Notes: generated by a model from the sequence alone, not told the origin. 64,000 bases of DNA from Durusdinium trenchii (GCA_963970005.1 CAXAMN010022917.1:1455748-1519747), one strand, 5' to 3'. Shown: positions 11,165 through 24,375, counted from the first letter of the stretch. A program made the numbers and translations.

Positions 11165-11243
11165 CAGAGTGAACAAGGTCCGAGAACTCCGAGACCCGTT
11201 TCCCCAAGAAATCCTCAGATTCCTCCTCTTCCAAAGCCTCCTC
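11165..11243 (-). CDS. Candidate acidic exon, unknown protein
   Basis: After the acceptor GGTGTGCAG (G follows) the minus strand reads EEALEEEESEDFLGKRVSEF and then SDLVHSE before a stop. A GT donor is available inside the last residues. It is possibly in the same gene as 10790-10887. Confidence 0.35.
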
Positions 11244-11299
11244 CTGCACACCATGGCATGAGGAGAGATACGTTTCCTGTGAGTCTGATGATTCGCCAT

Positions 11300-12725
11300 G
11301 TATCTTTCAAAGTACTACTGAAAGGACCTACCCACGAAAGCCACTATTCAACTACTCGGCCTTGCAGTTCATCCTAGTACACGGACATCGAAATACCAGA
11401 AATATCAAGAAATAGATCTGCGGAATCACCGCAAATAGAATTACCTAAGTACTGTACATGCAAACAATCCATCTTACAACACAAGTAGCTGCTGGACCCA
11501 ACAATCTCCAACATTGCCTGACTTGAGGTTTCTGATGGTTTCTGGATTCACGTTCCACACTTCCAAGCCTCCTCAGGTCTCTTCCGTTTGGCCATCCTTG
11601 GCCTCAAACAACTCGCCTCAGTCTGAGCTTTGACCTCTATTGGGCAATGGCTTGTCATTGGTGTCTTTGTTGATGCCACCTCATCAATCCTAGATGTGCT
11701 TCACATCCTAACTTGAGAGTGGGACTGCACATTTCAAATGGTCTGTGAGTGGAAGGCCATCGATAGCAAACAAAAACAATCTCATCACACCCGAAGTGGG
11801 CAGCAACAAAGCTGAGAACCATCCTCTTCAGAAAGCTCCTAGTCATTGAAGCAGAGACAAACACTGCGTGATGCAGTCGCACAAAGCTCACAAATGGAGA
11901 AGAACCTAGGTGCTCTTCTGCCTCCTGAGATTTCCGTAGCGGTAGTGACAGTCCAAAACAAGCCAAGAAATGGCTGCTGACCAGGAACCAAGCGCCACTG
12001 CCGATGTTCGCTTCTCTTTGGATGCTCAGGCAATGGCGGCGGATGGCGGCGGGAGCTAGAAAAAGTAATAAACTACAGGTCACACCGTCTTCCTGAAGAG
12101 ATTATTTGAAAACTTGATCTTCGCAAAGTTTGCTTTCGGGTTGGTTTATGGTGGGCGACGCCCAACTCCGCAAGCTTTGCAATTTCGTTGCGCACTGGAG
12201 ATGATTATTCCGCTCTGAGACTCTGAGCAACAAAAGAATGTGACACACTTGATTGCCTTTCTGCCTGCGGGCTTGAATGTGGCCATATGTGCTCACTGAC
12301 ACCGACACCTGTCACCCGTGCGCCCATGATCGAAAAAGGCCCGGTTTGAGCCAAAGCTGATCGAGCACTAGTTCAAACAGCATCTGCCAGATCGAGCACC
12401 ACTCCAAAAGGCGGTCCCGAAAAAAAGGAAGTCGTGGTGGTCTTCATGTGTTCATCTCGGGGTGATTCGTGTGTTTTAAAATGCAACAAGAAAACGCGGT
12501 CAAAAATCTGGAACATCTCATGAAAGTCACTTAGAGTGTCGCAAATTCCGTTGAACTCGCCCATTTGGCGCGACTGAACCGCGACGGGACTGAGCTTTGG
12601 ATCCCGTCCTGAGCCGAGCTCTGTCTTTGTCCAATGACCTGAGTCCTTAGTGCTTCAAACAAGCAAACGAAAGGCAATGGAGATGTGAGAATTGAGAATG
12701 GCTCAAACCTGTAAATGCATTGTGA
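11300..12725. other. No supported gene
   Basis: The longest frame is 142 codons on the minus strand (12083-11655), with no recognisable domain and no clear splice borders. The rest is AT-rich intergenic or intronic sequence. Confidence 0.35.
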
Positions 12726-12731
12726 GAAGAA

Positions 12732-12866
12732 CCTAATGTGGACTCTTGACTCTTGATTAACATATATTAAAACAAGATCAAACCTATAGTAATAATATAT
12801 ACGCCCCATATTATATATATATTGTATACTATGTATGACATATGAAGAGGTGTTACAATCCAAATG
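12732..12866. mobile_element. Second, degraded copy of the 84-bp MITE family
   Basis: It begins with TAATGTGGACTCTTG (one mismatch to the 5870 copy's end) and contains ATGAAGAGGTGTTACAATCCAAAT (two mismatches to the interior of that copy). The middle is expanded by an AT-rich TATATA tract. The right inverted end is no longer recognisable. Confidence 0.55.
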
Positions 12867-12869
12867 GGG

Positions 12870-14945
12870 GGCACTGACTTTGGGCAGGCGTCATCTCAGC
12901 TAAATGAAGCTCCTGAGCTTTGGCAAAGCCTTCCTTGCCCATGGATTCCACCAAGACGCGCTCACCTTGGTGGGGCATCTTCTAAGAGATCACAACTGAC
13001 CAGAACTTAGAACCACACACCACCGTCTGTGACCGACTGGAGGATCTTGGAGGGCCGCCGAGTTCAGTCATGTCGTCTTCAATAGCAGGGCACGTCGCGG
13101 TGTGGAAACAGAATCCGTCAACGTTAGGCTTCGCCAGGTCTTGAGGAGGAAACACACCACAGTATCACAGAGTACAAGCATGTACAAGCTGTTTATTGCA
13201 TTGTAGCCTTCCAATGACGCAGCATCCGGACATCAAGCGAAAGGCTCAGTGTCAGTGAGACTCACGGTAGTGGAGCTTTATTTTAGGGCTCATTGATTTC
13301 TTGATGCAAGTATTCTTCGAATGTATTCGCTTCTTTTCAACAACGAAACGCATAATGTGACTTGGAATTCCAAGTGGCCCCTTCCCAGAACCGCCCCACC
13401 CCTCCTTCCGTTGAGAGCTGCACCCCAGAGCCGCCCACCGCCCACCACGAACGCTCGGCGGAGGTCCGTCCCATCCCGTCTGGACCGTTCTGGGCGGCCC
13501 GGACGCATCTCCGTGGGCATCCATGAAATCTGATCACTTTGAGGTCTAGGTCCAGCAAGGCGTGCCTGCAGCCAGATGAGTTCAGGATGGGTTAGGGTGG
13601 CGCACCTGGCATCTGGGTTCAGCACTTCTTCTACCCCCTACAAACTGTACAAAGAAACGGTTATCAATCAAGGTACAGGTATAGATCAAGGCTCTCAAGA
13701 CTTTGTTTTCCATACCCTTCAAGGCTATATTTTGGTCCACTCTTCGCGCACAAGTCCAAGCTTTTTTGAGATGTAGATTGTCTCTGATCAATGACTAGTT
13801 GTCAGGGCACCCAAACAATGAATCGATGTCATTGGAACACCTGCGCCAACTCTCTCGACGATTCGCACAAGGCACGTGAAAAGACATGACAACATGCCTG
13901 ACGCCGTTATGACGCTGTGCCGCTGTGCCTCGCTCTCTGCTGGCGTTCGCCCCAGCCCCAAAGCCACCGTGGAGCCATCCGTGGGCACGGCGTCGCCCCC
14001 TGGTGAGGCACGGGGAGCGAGTTCTCCACGCGGAGAGTAGCCCCCATGCGATGTGCAGCACTGCATGCCGGTGTTTCGATGTCTTCAAACGACTTCAATT
14101 CTGGAAATTTCATGCAATTTCCCAAACGATGTTTGTAGCCCAACTTGCCGGTGTTTGGATGTCTTAGTGAGCCTTAAAAGCAAGTTGGGCTACAAACTTA
14201 CATCTTCCGCAGAAAGACGATTCGCTGAAGCAACAAAGGTGCTTTGGCGCTCATGCTTGGCCCCCCAGCCGCACAAAGCTCGCGGGAAGGACAGCACACG
14301 CACGGAGCCGCGGAATCGGACACAGCCTCTAACAAGGGAAGTCCACCAAGATATATAACGCATTATATAACCCAAGTTAAACACATCAAAACATATGAAT
14401 AACTAAGAAGAAACATGGCAAAGCGTGTCCGCGAACCATCATGCGCTGGCACTTGTCATGGCGGATGTGATCATGCTGGCCACACTGGTTACGCTGTTTG
14501 CGCCGGTGTAAACGGTGTAACAGGTGTACGGCAAAATCGTAGACACTGATTGCGCCAGCAATGTGAAGAATTGAATAATCAAGTAACATTGACATTGAGT
14601 ATCCCTGCAGGGCACGTGTCATCTTCTAATCCATGACCCTTAATGAGTATAATTAATAGTTCTGCCAGGCATGGCAGGTGTGCGTTACAAACGTTGAAGC
14701 TTCGGATTCAGTGACAAACTCGAACAGGGATCAATCTCAGCACCTTTGCTTCGTCTTGGGCAGCAGCGCCACATCTTGATGCGTCGCCACAACTGAGGCG
14801 CCGCGGAGCTTCCGCACGTTTAAGCTCAACCAAAATGAGTTCGGTTGGATGGAACATGCCAGGAACAAAACGCAACCAACATAGGGCTGAAACGTCTTGG
14901 TAGCAAAAGCGGTCGGTGCCCTTGGCCGCCAAACGGTTGGAGAAA
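12870..14945. other. No gene supported with confidence
   Basis: Two GC-rich islands (13380-13520 and 13920-14050) have open frames on both strands and may hold exons, but the frame and strand could not be decided. A repeat pair, CAACTTGCCGGTGTTTGGATGTCTTA (about 14140) and GCATGCCGGTGTTTCGATGTCTTC (about 14064), suggests a small local duplication. Confidence 0.35.
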
Positions 14946-14946
14946 C

Positions 14947-15104
14947 CTTCCATCTGTCATTCCGTTGATCGAACGATCTTCCCCATGGGATTCTGTCAGG
15001 CCTTTCGCTTGCGGCGCTGACCCGAAAACAGCTCTCCGCCCGACTTCAGTATCGGTTTCTTTGTCAAAGGATGTCACCATGCCGCTAGGACATGACCCCA
15101 ACAA
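14947..15104 (-). CDS. Candidate exon, unknown protein
   Basis: A minus-strand frame starting at ATG 15104 reads MVTSFDKETDTEVGRRAVFG and continues through KGLTESHGEDRSINGMTDGR to a donor (GGAAG then GTTTCTCC). The hydrophilic, mixed composition looks coding. The frame may begin upstream of 15104; no domain is recognised. Confidence 0.35.
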
Positions 15105-15591
15105 CGCTGTTTAGTAGGAGAAAATTGGGATCTCACATCAAACCAACGTATACGGCCCACTGGTCGTGGGCTAAGACCAAGGCATCTTAGGTCTGTCCTT
15201 TGCCGTTTCTTGACATGCCCAGTGCCCAGGTCATGAATGGATTCCCTTCATGTCCCTTCGACCTCCGAGCACCTCCCGTGGGCGTCCCGGCTGCGACCCA
15301 AAAATCTGGCGGACTGTGCGGCCTGTCGAAATCGACCGGGCGAGAGTGGTCGACCGACTCCGACCACTGTGGCGATGACTCTCCAAGATGGGTCGGCTCT
15401 ATATGGCTGTTGCTCTTGATGCTGCCACTTCAAGACTCCAGTGGTCGACCGGGTTGTAAGTCAGACTGCAGTGTCAATGCCTATGCACTCTCTACATCCA
15501 TCGGTGAAACTAACATAGAATCTGGCAAACTTGAGATCTCCATGGTAAACGTTGCTATGCGAGGCCTGCTGGGCCGCAGCAGCGGCTTCAC

Positions 15592-15673
15592 CTGCAATGG
15601 TAGGTGAGCAAACTCTTGGCTCTGAAAGGCGCATGTATCCAAGACACAGGAGTCAAAGTAGAAAACCTTCTCA
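15592..15673 (-). CDS. Candidate exon, unknown protein
   Basis: An 82-base minus-strand exon between an acceptor (GGTTTTACAG) and a donor (ATTGCAG then GTGAAG) reads EKVFYFDSCVLDTCAFQSQE and then FAHLPLQ. Both splice sites are good and the frame stays open across the exon (phase 2 in, phase 0 out). Function unknown. Confidence 0.4.
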
Positions 15674-15699
15674 CTGTAAAACCCAGAAAGATTCAGGGT

Positions 15700-17600
15700 C
15701 CCCACAATACGCAAGAGCGAACAGGATTCAGCTGCCCCACATCTTAGAGTAATGTCTATCATACGTTAGTCCGTCCTTGCTTTTTCCCCACAAAAAGAGC
15801 GCGTGGCGCCTCGCCAAGTCGGGGAGCGAACTGAGCATCGGGGCCGCGTTTCCTGACCAAGACCCACATTGAGCTGGCCGGTGGTCTTCAACATGCCCCC
15901 AAGGTGGCTTCAGATCATGTCGTGCTCTCGTAGTCAAATTTTAAAGGAACTCACATGTTATTACTTGCGTGTTGCTTGAAAAACTAATTAAAACTATGTT
16001 CCTAATCAACCGTCGCACGGGGCATCCCGAATCTTAGACCAAGCTTCAAGGAGAGCTTCTTCACGCGGTTCACGCGGCCTGGCCATGGGAAACGGCCACG
16101 GTCACGTGGGATGCCGGCGCGGTCACAGGTCCATGAACCAAAGGAGAGACTCAAAGCCTCTTCAGCAAAAAAACAACAACGACATGCTGGTGGTCTTCAA
16201 GAAAAAACACTATATATATATATCTTCATGTATATAATACAATAAGTTACAGTGTATAGTGGATTATGGGTTTCTTTGCAGCAGTGAGTAGTGCAACGAG
16301 CACAAGATACTGATACTCTCTTCAGTGTAGTACTGCCTTCGTCCGGTAGTCTGCAGGTCCCATGTGACGTGCACATGGCCAGGCGCCCAAACCTAAGCCA
16401 AGCTCGTCGAGTAACAAGAAAATCACAGGACGTGGCGCTACAAAACAGGGTGGTACACATGAATCACATACCATCCCATACCCGACTATGCCCTTCGACA
16501 AATGTAGCCACAGGAAGCAAGATGATGATGGTTGTATACTGGTTGTATATATGCACTATGACTATGTTGATTGGTCTGATCGAAGAAGACTGACTCAGTG
16601 TAGACCCCATAAAATAAGTGATTTTGTTGGGCTGCACAACTAGTCACTAGTTCACTGCGTTTTCTCTTGGAGAACATACAAAGCTCTCACCAAGTGAAAA
16701 GCATGTAGTGACACATTTTTGCCCCTGTTGATGTGGACATGTTGCACAGGTAATGCGGAACAAGCTTGAAACAAATCATGAGACAGGTTGCACAGAATCA
16801 AATCAGCGTTCCACACGCTGCAACATATCTTCAGCTTTAGCAAATCATGCTAAAGCGAATAGTCCAAAGCAATTCTGGGAAAGCTCAAAACAAGTTCCGC
16901 AACGAGTTGCAGCTCATCCTGGACTCATGACTCCTTACTCTAAGAAGACCCGACCCACGACCCGGTTTTCGGTTTGCGATCTCCGCCCAGTGGCGGACGC
17001 CCCACGAACTCGGTGAAGGGCCGCGGCACATCGAAAAATGGCTGCAGGGCCATTCGCTGGGTTTTGACATGCCAAAACACTCAGCCACTAGTCACTAGTC
17101 CCTCACCAGTCCGCATCATGCAGAACAACTGCAGAACAATCGCGTGCCGGTGGCATGTGCCTCTGAAGTCTTTGGCGGTGCGCAAAAAGATCAAAAAAGC
17201 AATCAAAATATATCAACATCCACATCTCGGTGGCTTGGCTACCCATTCGCCCTGTAAAGTCCCAAAGAAAACGTCAACAATCTGTCGTAGCGCCCTTCCA
17301 GGCCTCGTTGCGTCGGCAACCAGCCTCTGTGATTCCTTCACAGAGTCGTTGCTTCGCCTCGACCATGACATCTGATGACGTCTGAGTCGCGTCATACAAA
17401 TCATCGCAAATATCATCGCGACTGGCACCTCACACACCTTGCAGCTTGTGAAGCCCTTGCAGTTTGTCCAGGCTGACTTGTACGGCGAACTAAGGAGTTT
17501 GCCGTGCACAGTGCGAGGCTTCTCCCGAAAAAGCACAAAAGCCTTTTAGAGATCCGATCCATTCCGATCCCATTCCAGCACTTAGCACCTTCGTGTTTCT
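15700..17600. other. No supported gene
   Basis: Contains a short (TA)n tract near 16207-16223 and overlapping short frames. A minus-strand stretch around 17370-17270 (DVMVEAKQRLCEGITEAGCR) could be an exon, but its splice borders are unclear. Confidence 0.35.
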
Positions 17601-17609
17601 AGATCTTCA

Positions 17610-17710
17610 TCTCTTCCATGTTCCAACGTCCACCCCGGGTCGAGCACGGTCTCCCCGGCGGCGAAGCGCCTCTTCGCTTTTTCGCTTCTCCTCTTGGAGT
17701 TGCTCTTGGC
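17610..17710 (-). CDS. Candidate coiled-coil exon
   Basis: After the acceptor GACTCGGGCAG (G follows) the minus strand reads QEQLQEEKRKSEEALRRRGD, a clear amphipathic, charged coiled-coil pattern, then RARPGVDVGTWKR before a stop. The other two frames are also open, but their composition is less protein-like. Neighbouring exons were not found. Confidence 0.4.
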
Positions 17711-17719
17711 CTGCCCGAG

Positions 17720-19970
17720 TCAGCCATTGTCAGCCAGTCGGTTGTAGATAGCTGTGAGAACTTCTTGTGAGACTGTAGAACAAAATGCATTGAAGGCTGA
17801 CATAGCATGCAATACCTCATCAACTTGAACAAGAGCTGATGCTCCAAACCCCAAAATGCGTGGAGGCTGGCCGTTACGTGCTATAGAAACTGGAAACCTA
17901 AATGTTCGAAGCCTGCACAAGCATCCGACTCTCCATCTACCTGCTTAACTACTCATTGCTTCATGATGGCTTAGCTGCAGGCATCATTGTGTAATATTTT
18001 GTCTATCGGGATTGTGCCGCACGATCAGCAACTGGGATGTCTTTGCAAACAGCTGCCCCTGGAATTTCAATTGACCCGACCTGTGACAGGTGAGAAAACC
18101 AATTCATTTAAGTTTCTCGGATGCCACAAAGAAAAAACAAGTGAAAATAAGGAAGGCACAGGCACCCATTCATGTTGTGGATGATATCATACAGGACTGT
18201 CCATAGCAGCTACAATTGCCCATACCCACCGGAGAAACCCGCGCAACTTCATGCATGTTGCGATTCTCAGGAACTCACAATTTTCACACTGCCACTTCGA
18301 TCGAAACTCAGCAACTTGCTACAATGATAAGCGCACGGCCAGTGTTCTTGAAGCGTGCCTGTATCATTTTAGTTTCAAAGCCTGGCATGGTCTCGGTCTC
18401 GCATCTTGCCTTCCAAAATCCGCTGTCTGAGATCTTCGCAATCTTCCTGCAAACCTAGCGATCCGACAGCGTGTGACTGCCCAGCGATCCGAGCCTGGTC
18501 TCAAGCCACTTCAGATTGGATCATCGCTGTGAAGGCCAACAGCGGCATCGAGCCATTTCAATCTATTAGTTGCCTAACTCCAGGCGCCTACGAGGGAGGG
18601 GCTGAGTGGTACACTTAGGCGCCAGCGCTCAGCTTCGCTCTCATGGCCTGGCATTGCCGGCCGAGCCGAGCACCTACCACCTACCACCACAGGACCAGCT
18701 GCCCACTGGAGGAGGCATTGCTTCTGTTGGCCGACTGGCGAACTTTGCAGGAACTTCGTGGCTCGAGTCCACTCTGGTCCGTTCTTGTTTCTAGTCAACA
18801 AAATTTCTGAGCTGATGCGCGAACCCCATGATCATTCCGCGGCGCTACCTCAGTCAACCTAACAACATCCAAATGCACAACAGCGTGCACCGTACCCGCA
18901 GGGAAGGTTTTTGCCACCACTCATGGGCTAGGAGAGCCTATGACAGCCCACATTGACGCATCTTCACCCGCGCATCGCGCCACATGCAAGGAATGCAAAA
19001 TCGTGCCCACCCGACATCCTCCTTTTCTTAGTGGTCTTAATTTCTTAATCTTAAAATTCCTGATCCAGTGGAGTGAAAAGAGTCTTGCCTTCTTGAGCCT
19101 CTTGCAGCTCACTTCGAACTACCTGGCATGGCGGCATGTCAGTCACCCCGCACGACTGTGCAACCTTTACTGTTCAGCTGATGCAAAGATTTGCATCGGG
19201 CAAAAAACAAGCATTGTGTAAGGACCGGATCAAAGCATTCATCATCATTCAATGAGATTGATCAACAATAACTTCAAATAATATCCAAATGCATCCACTT
19301 ACATCCCCACTTGCCTTCAGTTTCTCCTTTGTGGCATCCAGCTGTTGTACAGGACTCAGAAAGCAGAGCACTGGCTGGCGGGTTTCATGTTAAGCCTCAA
19401 ATTCATACCTCCTGCTTGTGCACGGCATAGTGCGACTTTGACGCGTGGGTACGCATGGATTTGTAGGTGTTCGTCTCATCTGCCAACGCGGACGGTCAGT
19501 GTGATATCAAAAGCGATCGTGTGTATTATCACGGTCCCGAAGCCAATGGCCAAAAAAAGGGCTTACTGTTCCTTTCTACCAAGGTCGGATCAGGCACCAC
19601 ATGTTTTTGAGACAGAAGCGCAGGAGTTTCAGGGAGTGCAAGCGATGGCATGGTTGGATGAACCAGCCCATGTTGCTTGGGGTTGATCTGCCACCATTTC
19701 CAAGACCCTTCAACTTTGTTCATGAGTTGAAAAGACTCCTTGAGTATCTGGAAAATCCATCCACTTGGAGCCACAAAGATCAGTCTTCTGACGAAGAGCG
19801 ACCTTTGACTGGCTTGAAAAGACCGTGACCAACGCATCAAAGCAACCCAGAGTTGTCTTCGCTCTGCCCAAGCTTCGCCACATAGGCCTTGCAGAACACA
19901 TCGATCTTCCCAATGGGTGACGGACGCAAAATCAACCAAAGTTGACTACTACAACAGCTGCACGTTCCAT
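17720..19970. other. No gene supported with confidence
   Basis: Overlapping open frames occur on both strands at 19345-19940. The plus frame at about 19690-19828 (PRPFNFVHELKRLLEYLENP) and the minus frame at 19939-19529 are both plausible, and I could not choose between them. Confidence 0.3.
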
Positions 19971-19974
19971 AACA

Positions 19975-20027
19975 TTACTACTACTTCTACTACTGCTACT
20001 ACTACTACTACTGCTACTACTACTATT
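19975..20027. repeat. (ACT)n trinucleotide microsatellite
   Basis: About 16 imperfect ACT/TCT/GCT triplets in a row, followed by an A/C-rich stretch. Confidence 0.9.
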
Positions 20028-20029
20028 AA

Positions 20030-21795
20030 CACACATACCCAAACATATGCATACCCAAACATACCTAAACAAGGGAAACACATGCATGACTTATTTGTGT
20101 CGGGACTCGAGTTGAAAGGACCAAAGTAGCAATAAAGCTTCCAGGTAAAAATGCACATAGATGAGTGTGGATTCTAGGAGACAGGGCTTTGGTATGCTTT
20201 GGTCCTTGGTCTACTAGATCTGATCATCTGCGACAGAGAATCCTTACGGGAACTGAGCAGAAATCGCTGGCATGCATCGGCATGTGCTTAGCGCCTCTTT
20301 CAATGCTAGTGGCAGGTTCAGGTTGGTGATGTTGGTTGCGCTCCTAGCGAGACGGTCTGAAGTATAACACCAACCATGCTTCAAAGATCGAGTTGCAGCA
20401 TATGCAGGCATCATCAAGCTGGATAAAGTTTCAAGAATAATTGAAATGATAAGACGATAAGAAAGAACAAGAGAAGGAAGATCTGAAATTACAACATATA
20501 GATTACGAACATATTGTTATATAATATATAATCAATAATGTATATATATACGATGTGCACAAAAAAAGATACTGGGATGATTTCAAGTTTACTTTCAATT
20601 AAGATCAGGAGTTGTTATGCAATCAGTGGTAATAGAGCATCCCTTGTGCGTCGCCTCATCACAAAGAAGGAAAGAGGGCGTGCCATTGATCTGACGGCTT
20701 GTCAATTTGCTTTCAACGCAAGCAAAGCAAAAACAAATTGTCTGTGTGTGCGCCTTCTCACTCCTTTTGTTGCGATTCGCGCTACCCCAACCCGAGTCAG
20801 TCTTTGGCACGGCATTCTTGTCTTCCGCCAGCGCAACAGCCTGCCAAATGGCGTTCACTCACCACACAATAACAAGGATGAAAACATGCCCTGGGCAGAA
20901 TACGCCACACCACTTGCATGCTTGAATCTGCATGGCATGAACATTTGCATCCTCTGCTACCAGCATTATGGTTGCACGGCTTCATAAGTAGAAATGCTTC
21001 CCGACTTAGAAAAGGGAACATGCGAATGTCTTCATCATATATGTCTCCTCATGTCGGAGCAACCTCCGTTGCCTCAACACATACTGAACACAGTCCATCA
21101 TTGTTGTTCCATGCCCTCCTCATGTCATTGGGTGGAACGTGCCTCAGCAACTTTTGGCTTGGAAGAACCACTAGCCAAAGTTACCTGGACTACTCCGCTA
21201 CTCCACGGTCCCCTGGCCACGCCCCTAGGCCCTCGTCACTAGCTGCTGAAGCCTCCGTGTCCGTCCCCGCCTCGGCCAAGAAGCGAAGGAAGTCGTCCAG
21301 GTGCTTCGAAAGCCTCCGGATCCACCGGGTTTGTGCCACGCACCCGTGGGCACCGGAGGCATGACCCCAGTGGTGCGTGGTACGGAGGGGCGGGCGAAAA
21401 CGACTGGTTTGGGACCTTGGCTTGGGATGTCCAACTCAACTGCTTCACTCGTGCGTTGCCCTTCCTCGTGGGCCACCAGGTGGCTCGGATCCGCCGGAAC
21501 GGTTTGATTTCCACATGAAGAAGCGCGACGAAAACGACGCACGTGTCCACCTGCTACATCCTGCTACTCTTCGGTGGGTTCTGCTCCTCTGAATCGTGTC
21601 CATTGGTCTTATATCATCTTATATCAATCTCAATTAGCACAGTGGAGCTTAAGCTTTGTCTTGATCCCATCGATGCCTTCTTGCTTTCTGACCTGTAGCA
21701 GTATCGCTTGGCTTTGCCTCGGCCGTTGGTGTACGTTCTTCTAGGCAGGATAAAGCATCTGCATAGAGAGTGTGGTGTTGTGGTGTCAACATGTA
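20030..21795. other. No gene supported with confidence; GC island at 21220-21540
   Basis: The GC island has one minus-strand frame reading RLSKHLDDFLRFLAEAGTDT and then EASAASDEG, a helical acidic sequence likely to be an exon. A plus-strand frame (AEASVSVPASAKKRRKSSR) covers the same bases, so strand assignment is open. Confidence 0.3.
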
Positions 21796-21799
21796 CGTC

Positions 21800-21960
21800 C
21801 ACTCCTAGGTGTCAACTCAAAGGAACACCGTGCACCACAACTCAAAGGAACACCCCTTGACAAGGACATCAACACCAGGGGGGTTCAATACTCCTTTGAG
21901 ATACTGGGTGTTGATGGGGGGTGTACGCCAGGTGGGGGGGTTCAATACTCCTCCACCTTT
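21800..21960. repeat. Cluster of short direct and inverted repeats
   Basis: AACTCAAAGGAACACC occurs twice (about 21816 and 21840). GGGGTTCAATACTCCT occurs twice (about 21881 and 21937). CATCAACACC is inverted as GGTGTTGATG. The block could fold into several hairpins. Confidence 0.7.
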
Positions 21961-21964
21961 CTCT

Positions 21965-23125
21965 GCCAACTCCCAACACCTTTCGCCGAGATCTCTGGGC
22001 TCACAAACACTTTTCCCACGAGAGAGATCTCCATAGACACCTGTGCGGAAAGCGGGAGGAGGGACATCGTGGTTTTGATTGTATTGTACGTCTCACCCTG
22101 GGTGTCTCTCTGCCGTCAAGACTCGTAGGTTTGACCAATGACCAATCGAATGAAAAATCACATCCCACCAGAACCGAAAGAGCTGGTGGCCTCAAAGCAG
22201 TCTTCAGTCCGGCAGTTTGTTAGCATCCATGATTAGCAGTTTTACCTGGGAACAAACCGATCGACATCCCTGTAGGTCCCAGCAGCAGCCATGTCCTGGG
22301 GCCCTTGTCCCCCCAGGTTTCTGTCCTCAGCTGTACAATGCGAATTGTTCTCACATTGTTCTCCTGTACTCATATGTCCAAAATGGCCGACACCCTTATC
22401 TTATATGTCCGTTTGAACACGCATGCGTCACACATCGTCCTCGCACCATCGCGGCCATGCATCACACCTCTCAAGGTGGCCGCAGCTTCTTTGGCCGCGC
22501 AGCGTGCAAACCTGGGTGACGTTCTGATCATTCTGTATCCAGCGATGCCGGAGCTGGCAATGAATGCTTTTCGACTCTGAACCATGGCTGAGTCCGTCGC
22601 ACCTTTCCTCTGCTTCCGGTAGGGACAATGGGACAGCAAGAATACTCTACAAGGGACGTAGTGAGCAGCGAATGTTTGTATCATGGACCCTGGACCCTGA
22701 TGGACCACATGCCACAGAAGACTGTGAAAGCCACTTGTTAAGTCCAAAACGACTGCCGTGATGGACCGGGTGTCCCTGTCTGCCTGTCTATCATGTCTCA
22801 TTCTTTAGCCTCCCTCCCAAGGCTCAGGCTGCTGTTGCTCCTTCAATTGCCTGCCAATTGGCATCACATGACTCTTGCAGTGTACTTGAATCAGCTTACG
22901 CCAATGTTGATCCTGCCGGTGGGTGGTTGCTGTCGTTGAGCGACGCTTAAGATAGCACTCTGCCAGACGAGCTTCACATGATACTAGACTATGTGATGCT
23001 GTATGCTGCCTTTGGAGGCCAAGCTAACTAAAGTGTCCACTTTCCGGGAAAAAAACAACAACACAGTATAAATATATATATATATATTATCCAAAAAGGG
23101 TGCCAGAGGTACTGGGCTGCTGTTG
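21965..23125. other. No gene supported with confidence
   Basis: A 143-codon minus-strand frame (22801-22370) is the longest. It has a basic, plausible tail, but a plus-strand frame over the same bases is also open, and no motif is recognised. A (TA)n tract lies near 23075-23090. Confidence 0.3.
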
Positions 23126-23129
23126 GGGG

Positions 23130-24375
23130 GCGAACGGCTCCCACCCCCAAAAACCGCTCCGTCCTCTCCGACCCGCAAGCCGCGCCTGTGCCAATCCATC
23201 CTGCGGTTGATCTTTTGGCACTCAGCCTGTTCGCCCAGTCGCCATAGGGGAAACGACCCCACGCTGGGGCGTCAACCAAAGGCCACGGGTGCAGAGATGT
23301 GAGGACTTGATAGCGTTAGCGTTCCTTCCGTGCTCCAACAGGTGCGTGGGTTCCGGGTCGCCAGCCTCACTGGATTCCACTTCAGACTTAAGCTGTGCCA
23401 GCTCTTTCTGTAGGGCCTGGCTTCAGCAAAGCGGCAGGAAGGGGAGGGGCTCGGCAGCCAAAAGTCTTCTTGCAACCCAACCAACGCATAGTGCAGTGCC
23501 TGTGCAACCATCACACGCTGACCCCATCCAAACTACACTGTCCCAAACCCTCGCGCAGCCCATCATCACCTCCTTCAGTTGTGCCCGGCGCTTTTCAGCC
23601 TCCACACCAGTCTCACCTGTGAGCAGGAAAGACGTCCAACACCCAGGCTTCGCATCCAAGCAACTGGCCAGTGGCCAATGTGGTCAACGGTTTTGAAGAA
23701 TTCTGCTGGACTCTGTCGACAGATCTCTTGGTCCGAACCCCCGTGGATTTGCTCCACTCCAAACATGCACATGCAAATTCCGCTTCAGCCAACAGAAAGG
23801 AAAAAAACAACGATACACGTCACACGTACGTCACACATCCAACGTACGTATAGTTGCTTTGGGGCCAAAAGCATCCCTTAAGGCCTCCACCCACCGCTAT
23901 GCCGAGTCCCATCGACCCCCATCGAGCCTGTGAGCCGATGCTTCTCACTTCGGAGCTCCTCGCGCCGTCGCGTCGCTCGACGTGAGACTCGTGGCGACCC
24001 GTGGAGTTCTGCGGTTTATGTCACACTGCTCAATGAGACTCGTGGAGTTCTGTGGACTGGCCCTTTTGGTTCCCTGTGGCGATGCCTGAACATGACGAAC
24101 ACTCGCAATGCTATGATTCCTAGTGGGTCGTGAATGACAGGACAAATGTTTTTTTTTTTCCATGGCCTCTCCCCCAAGTTTTTGGGATGCGCCAAGACTA
24201 GGCCAAAACATGGCAAGAAGTCCATGTGATCTCCATGCCCTGGGCCCTTCCGCCTCCAGTTGTTGTAGGGCCTCTTGAGCTTCCCGCGCAGCCGTCTGTG
24301 CCGCCTGGAGCGGTTCTATGCGGCGCGGACCGCGGTGTGTGGCTCCGCCACATCGGAGGCGTTCCTTTGAAGAAA
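23130..24375 (-). CDS. Coiled-coil protein of unknown function, several exons
   Basis: Four minus-strand stretches look like exons of one gene. (a) 24375 to about 24255, after TTTCTGCAG, has a helical QAAQTAAREAQEALQQLEAE. (b) 23616-23549, after CTCACAG with G following, reads ETGVEAEKRRAQLKEVMMGC and ends at a GTTTGG donor. (c) 23407 to about 23325, after CCCTACAG, reads KELAQLKSEVESSEAGDPEP. (d) About 23240-23130 reads RLGEQAECQKINRRMDWHRR. Stretches a-c have heptad-like Leu/Ala spacing between charged residues, as in coiled coils. Exon joins were not proven and a middle exon near 24000 may be missing. No family is recognised; it could be a structural or cytoskeletal protein. Confidence 0.45.

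Noticed and set aside
12340-12362. Possible relic of the dinoflagellate spliced leader (TTTGAGCCAAAGC, minus sense)
   Set aside because: Only about ten bases agree with the leader's 3' end and the rest does not match; this is too short to call a retroposed mRNA.
21772-22128. 118-codon plus-strand frame across the 21800 repeats
   Set aside because: Its open length comes from the local direct and inverted repeats and the text shows no protein-like profile.
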